From Thoreauomyces humboldtii (taxonomy: Eukaryota; Chytridiomycota; Chytridiomycetes; Spizellomycetales; Powellomycetaceae), in contig JADGJA010000707.1 in assembly GCA_027596035.1 (NCBI GenBank), positions 1 to 12,038 on the forward strand: DNA of 12,038 bases, given 5' to 3'. The notes below the pieces were generated by a model. That model was given only the letters and a program-made list of their open reading frames with translations, had not been told where the DNA came from and did not search any database. Within the stretch, counting starts at the first letter, position 1. Each line of letters begins with the position of its first letter. Shown one piece after another: positions 9,501 to 12,038 of this stretch. The position numbers and the translations under genes were made by a program.

Positions 9501-10941
9501 GGACGACGCGCATGCAGGCGTTGACGATGGCGATGTCGTCATGCTTTCGTTTCGCCTGCTTGAAGGCCAACGTGTATTCGCCGCGCTTCGTGAACGGCAC
9601 GAAGATGCTCTCGAGGATCTCGTCGACCTTGAGGAGGGTCCTTCGATAACCCGTGAAGAACTCCCTCATGTCGATCGTCCTCGATCCACCCTTCAGACTC
9701 GAGACCTTGAGGACGGCCTTGATGGTTACGAAGACGGGGTTGAGGTCGCTGATGGCGCTGGCGGTGACGATGTTTCCACCTATGCTCGCGACGTTGCGGA
9801 TCTGGGGTCCGGCAAAGTACTTGAGGTTCGCCAGCAAAGCCTTCATGTTCTCTGTCATGTGGGGATCGTACTTTTCGATGAACGAGGTGAGGGACTCCTG
9901 GAACCTCGTCAGACTCATTCCCGCTCCGACCCAGATGCCATCCTCCGTCGCCTCGAAGCCGATGATCTCCTTGACGTCGCTGGCGTTGATCATCACGGGA
10001 AAGTCGAAGCCCTTCATGCGGACCTCGATGCCGATCTCGGTGTTTCCAGTGACGATCTTGGCAGCGGGGAAGGCGTCCTTGATGATCTGCAGTTCCTTGA
10101 GTGCTGTGGGATGGTACCAGGTTCCTTCCTCGGACGGTCCGAACATGAAGCTCTGCGGTGCGACCTTGAGGGATGGAGGGAACGGAAGGTCCTTGCTGTT
10201 GTCGATGGTGCGACAGGGTTTGAGGTCTTCCATGTCGGCGGTTCCGTTCGCGACCGAGCACGTTCCGTTGGCCTTCTTCTCCCCGCACTCCACCTTGCCG
10301 CATCCGACGGGGCAGTCCTCCTTTTCGTCCTCCTCCTCCTCGCCATCCGCGTTGGCTTTGATGACGTGAGATCCTCCGCAACCGCCTCCGCAACGGTGGG
10401 ATCTGCTGACAGGGACGGCAAACTCCTGCGCGCCGTCCAGGATCGGTCTGTATCCGGTGCACCGACAGAGGTTCCCGTCGAAGGCCTCCTCGATCTCGTG
10501 TCCGGTGGGAGCCTTGTTGTTCTGGGTCAGGGTATACAGGGACATGACGATGCCGGGTGTGCAGAACCCGCACTGACTGCCGTGGCTCAGGGCGATGGCC
10601 TCCTGGGTGGGATGGGGGTTCTTGCTGGACCCGATGCCCTCGACGGTGACAACGTGCTTGCCCTCGATGGCGCACGCGGGAGCCAGACACCCGTTGACGC
10701 TGGAGTGGGTGACGCCGTGCTCCTCGGAGTAGCTGGACACCATGACGGTGCAGGACCCGCAGCCCCCTTCGCCGCAGCCTAGCTTGATGCCGGTGTAGCC
10801 ATTGCGCCTGAGAAAGACCAGGAGCGACTCTTGCGGGTCTGGGGGAGGGGACTGGAACTTGCGACCGTTGATGTAGCAGTTGAGACGAGTCCGATGGGGC
10901 AGTAGGAGAGGGTCGTGGGGCAGGACGGCCGAAGCTGGCAT
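6537..10941 (-). CDS. XDH: xanthine dehydrogenase (molybdenum hydroxylase)
   Basis: Oxidises hypoxanthine to xanthine and xanthine to urate with NAD+ in purine breakdown, usually in cytosol or peroxisome. Exons 7841-10941, 7246-7774, 6944-7168 and 6537-6860 give 1392 residues, usual for the family. Start: ATG at 10941 with A at -3. Seen, in order: plant-type 2Fe-2S site (C56, C61, C64, C85), second 2Fe-2S site (C124, C127, C159, C161, with Q123 next to it), Cys-rich acidic linker (about 180-230), FAD domain (about 265-500) with TGNTEIGIE and SIGGN, Tyr432 in [10 protein letters not shown] at the NAD site, then the molybdenum domain. Active-site residues match bovine XDH: E858 in GGKETR (Glu802), R936 in LERG (Arg880), F970 in FRGFGG (Phe914), F1065-T1066 (Phe1009-Thr1010) and E1318 in AVGEPP (Glu1261). 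These rule in a dehydrogenase rather than an aldehyde oxidase, which lacks the E802 and R880 equivalents. Catalytic activity is inferred from residue conservation only. Confidence 0.97.
6861..6943 (-). other. intron 3 of xanthine dehydrogenase
   Basis: 83 nt, GTATAT..AACAG, phase 0. It joins GPGSYK to IPAFRDIP, which restores the conserved GPxxYKIPA stretch of the family. The family match on both sides makes the junction secure. Confidence 0.92.
7169..7245 (-). other. intron 2 of xanthine dehydrogenase
   Basis: 77 nt, GTGAGC..TCCTAG, phase 0, with a long T-rich tract. Splicing gives the conserved [12 protein letters not shown] stretch. Confidence 0.94.
7775..7840 (-). other. intron 1 of xanthine dehydrogenase
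   Basis: 66 nt, GTGAGT..TTTCAG, phase 2. It joins SSDF-K to [10 protein letters not shown], as expected just before the KRGIS..PTKFG segment. It follows an unusually long first exon of 3101 nt. Confidence 0.93.
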
Positions 10942-10977
10942 CGTTGCGGCGGAGGACGGACAGGGGGAAGACCTGGA

Positions 10978-10992
10978 GCGTAGCGTAGCGTA
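10978..10992. repeat. three tandem GCGTA units in the XDH 5' flank
   Basis: GCGTA is repeated three times between 37 and 51 nt upstream of the dehydrogenase ATG (TACGC on its sense strand). It probably lies in the 5' untranslated region. No function is known. Confidence 0.7.
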
Positions 10993-11337
10993 GGTTCACT
11001 TGCTGAGGTCGATCACTGTAGGGATTGTTGAAAGTCAAGGTCCACGAATGGGATGGGAATGGTGAGTGCCGCTCTTTTTTGGGGCGACGGTACATGGGGG
11101 TCAACACCACACACGCCCCCAGGTGACAGCAACAACCACGTCGTCCTGCCTGTACGACGACGACGGACGCCAAAAGCTCTTACCAGACACACCACGAGAT
11201 GGCGGCCTAACCGCTCGCTCATGCAGACGGTTCGAGCGGAGATTGAAATGCCCTCCGTTTAGAGAAGGATATCGTTAATTCCGTTATGATTAATCTTATG
11301 ATCTGTACTTTAATTAATCAAGTCTAAAAGTTGAGAA

Positions 11338-11383
11338 TTATCAGAGGGGATCTTCGATGAATAGGCCGACTTCTGATTTATCT
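11338..11383 (-). promoter_or_regulatory. pair of HGATAR (GATA-factor) motifs upstream of XDH
   Basis: On the sense strand of the dehydrogenase, TGATAA lies at 11338-11343 and AGATAA at 11378-11383, about 400-440 nt before its ATG. In filamentous fungi, GATA factors of the AreA/NIT2 type bind HGATAR, often in pairs, and activate purine catabolism genes when preferred nitrogen is scarce. Such words occur by chance, especially in AT-rich DNA, so a regulatory role here is inference. Confidence 0.3.
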
Positions 11384-11901
11384 CAACTTCCGCCTTTTGA
11401 GAGTTTCATCTCCCCCCGCTGGACAGCCTCAGCAGGTATAATATGGATGGATACCTCCCCATGCGCCAGCGTCCGTCCGTGGAGGCACGGGGGGACGCGA
11501 ACGTTTCCCGTATGAGCGAGCCCCCCGCAGGCGCCTTTGAGTGGATGCGCCTACACCTGGGTTTCCCCACGACCAGACAATCAATTGCAAAAGCTTCGTC
11601 ATGAGGTTCTCTCCTTCCGACGGACGCCTGTTGGGGAGATGAATGCATTCCGCTGAATCTTTCCAGTCTGGCTTTCAGCTGTCCGGCTGCAAAGCACCTT
11701 TACAACGATTACCGCGGTGCAGATGTAAGAGGATTATTAGGTACCAACCACAGCGTACATCATGCCACCGTCGAGTCTTTTCCCCCACGCCCCTTGTCTG
11801 CCAAGCCTCCTTGGCCCATTAGTATCGTAGCAACAGGCACATGTCACATGGGTCATCCGACTTGCAGACGTTAAAGCGCTACAGCACTACTACTTACTCA
11901 G

Positions 11902-11981
11902 GACCCTCGGACGAACCTCGCCACCCAGTGGACACCAAGGGTCGGGAACGAGCCGTACGCCTTCTACTCGGTGTCCGCGGG
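11902..11981 (+). CDS. possible internal exon at the right edge, unidentified
   Basis: The plus strand has TACTTACTCAG, then an open stretch coding DPRTNLATQW and VGNEPYAFYSVSAG with strong GC at third positions. It ends at GG/GTACGT, a donor type seen repeatedly in this window. Without the donor the frame stops at 11995-11997. A possible first exon starts at the ATG at 11762. Another plus frame stays open from the ATG at 11841 to the window end, and the minus strand is also open here with a GTAAGT donor at about 11900. The coding strand is therefore undecided. No family is recognised. Confidence 0.22.
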
Positions 11982-12023
11982 GTACGTCAATGCGTGAGAC
12001 GATCCCAAAGAGGGCGGGGCGGC

Positions 12024-12038
12024 GGGGGGGGGGGGGGG
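12024..12038. repeat. poly-G run at the sequence end
   Basis: Fifteen consecutive G residues end the window after a G-rich lead-in. This is typical of a contig edge where assembly stopped or of low-quality read ends, so the last bases should not be trusted. Confidence 0.8.

Larger units (their letters stand above)
10942..11840. other. upstream region of xanthine dehydrogenase
   Basis: No gene is supported in this 900-bp stretch. It includes the dehydrogenase 5' flank, with no clear TATA box, and an AT-rich island at about 11268-11345 inside otherwise GC-rich DNA. The short frame at 11406-11648 on the minus strand is Arg/Ser-rich, resembles nothing known and shows no splice or start support. 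Confidence 0.5.

Noticed and set aside
9541..10782. 413-codon open frame on the plus strand
   Set aside because: Same cause: a shadow of dehydrogenase exon 1, with a low-complexity, domain-free translation.
9539..11173. 544-codon minus-strand frame overlapping the XDH start
   Set aside because: It is the alternative frame of XDH exon 1, is Arg/Gly/His-rich, and has no recognisable domain.
11406..11648. 80-codon minus-strand frame upstream of XDH
   Set aside because: It has an ATG but an Arg/Ser-rich, featureless translation and no supporting signals.

Overview
This is eukaryotic DNA, and the window best fits a zoosporic (chytrid-like) fungus. That is an inference from three things: many short introns (44-92 nt) with GT..AG ends, a GC-rich third codon position, and a combination of a Crypton-type tyrosine recombinase, a membrane sensor with Cache-like and HAMP-like parts, and a fungal-length xanthine dehydrogenase. 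No bacterial operon structure, rRNA, tRNA or CRISPR array was seen. All three recognisable genes lie on the minus strand, so they read from right to left. Layout from right to left: (a) 10942-12038 is the upstream side of the xanthine dehydrogenase gene. It holds an AT-rich island with two GATA-factor-like motifs, and a faint possible exon next to a poly-G end (15 G at 12024-12038) that looks like an assembly edge. (b) 6537-10941 is a complete four-exon xanthine dehydrogenase of 1392 residues with all cofactor and active-site residues in place. (c) 5600-6536 is the spacer between the dehydrogenase and the next gene and should hold that gene's promoter. (d) 3161-5599 is a ten-exon gene that I rebuilt by keeping phase across nine introns. 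It encodes a 605-residue protein with a short cytoplasmic N-terminus, a membrane helix, a roughly 400-residue Cache-like outer domain, a second helix, a HAMP-like segment, and then only a short Ser/Thr/Gly-rich tail. No output domain (cyclase, kinase) follows, and a poly(A) signal lies just past the stop. (e) 1935-3100 has no supportable gene. It contains a 16-bp inverted repeat that runs directly into three copies of a 13-bp repeat. (f) 1-1866 holds a recombinase gene cut by the left edge of the window, including its box I arginine, plus an upstream Ser/Thr/Pro-rich reading frame that may be its 5' exon. The three genes do not form an evident pathway. The dehydrogenase serves purine catabolism, the sensor is probably for signal perception at the plasma membrane, and the recombinase marks a mobile element. 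The items most worth following up are the recombinase with its disordered leader, and the sensor that lacks an output domain.
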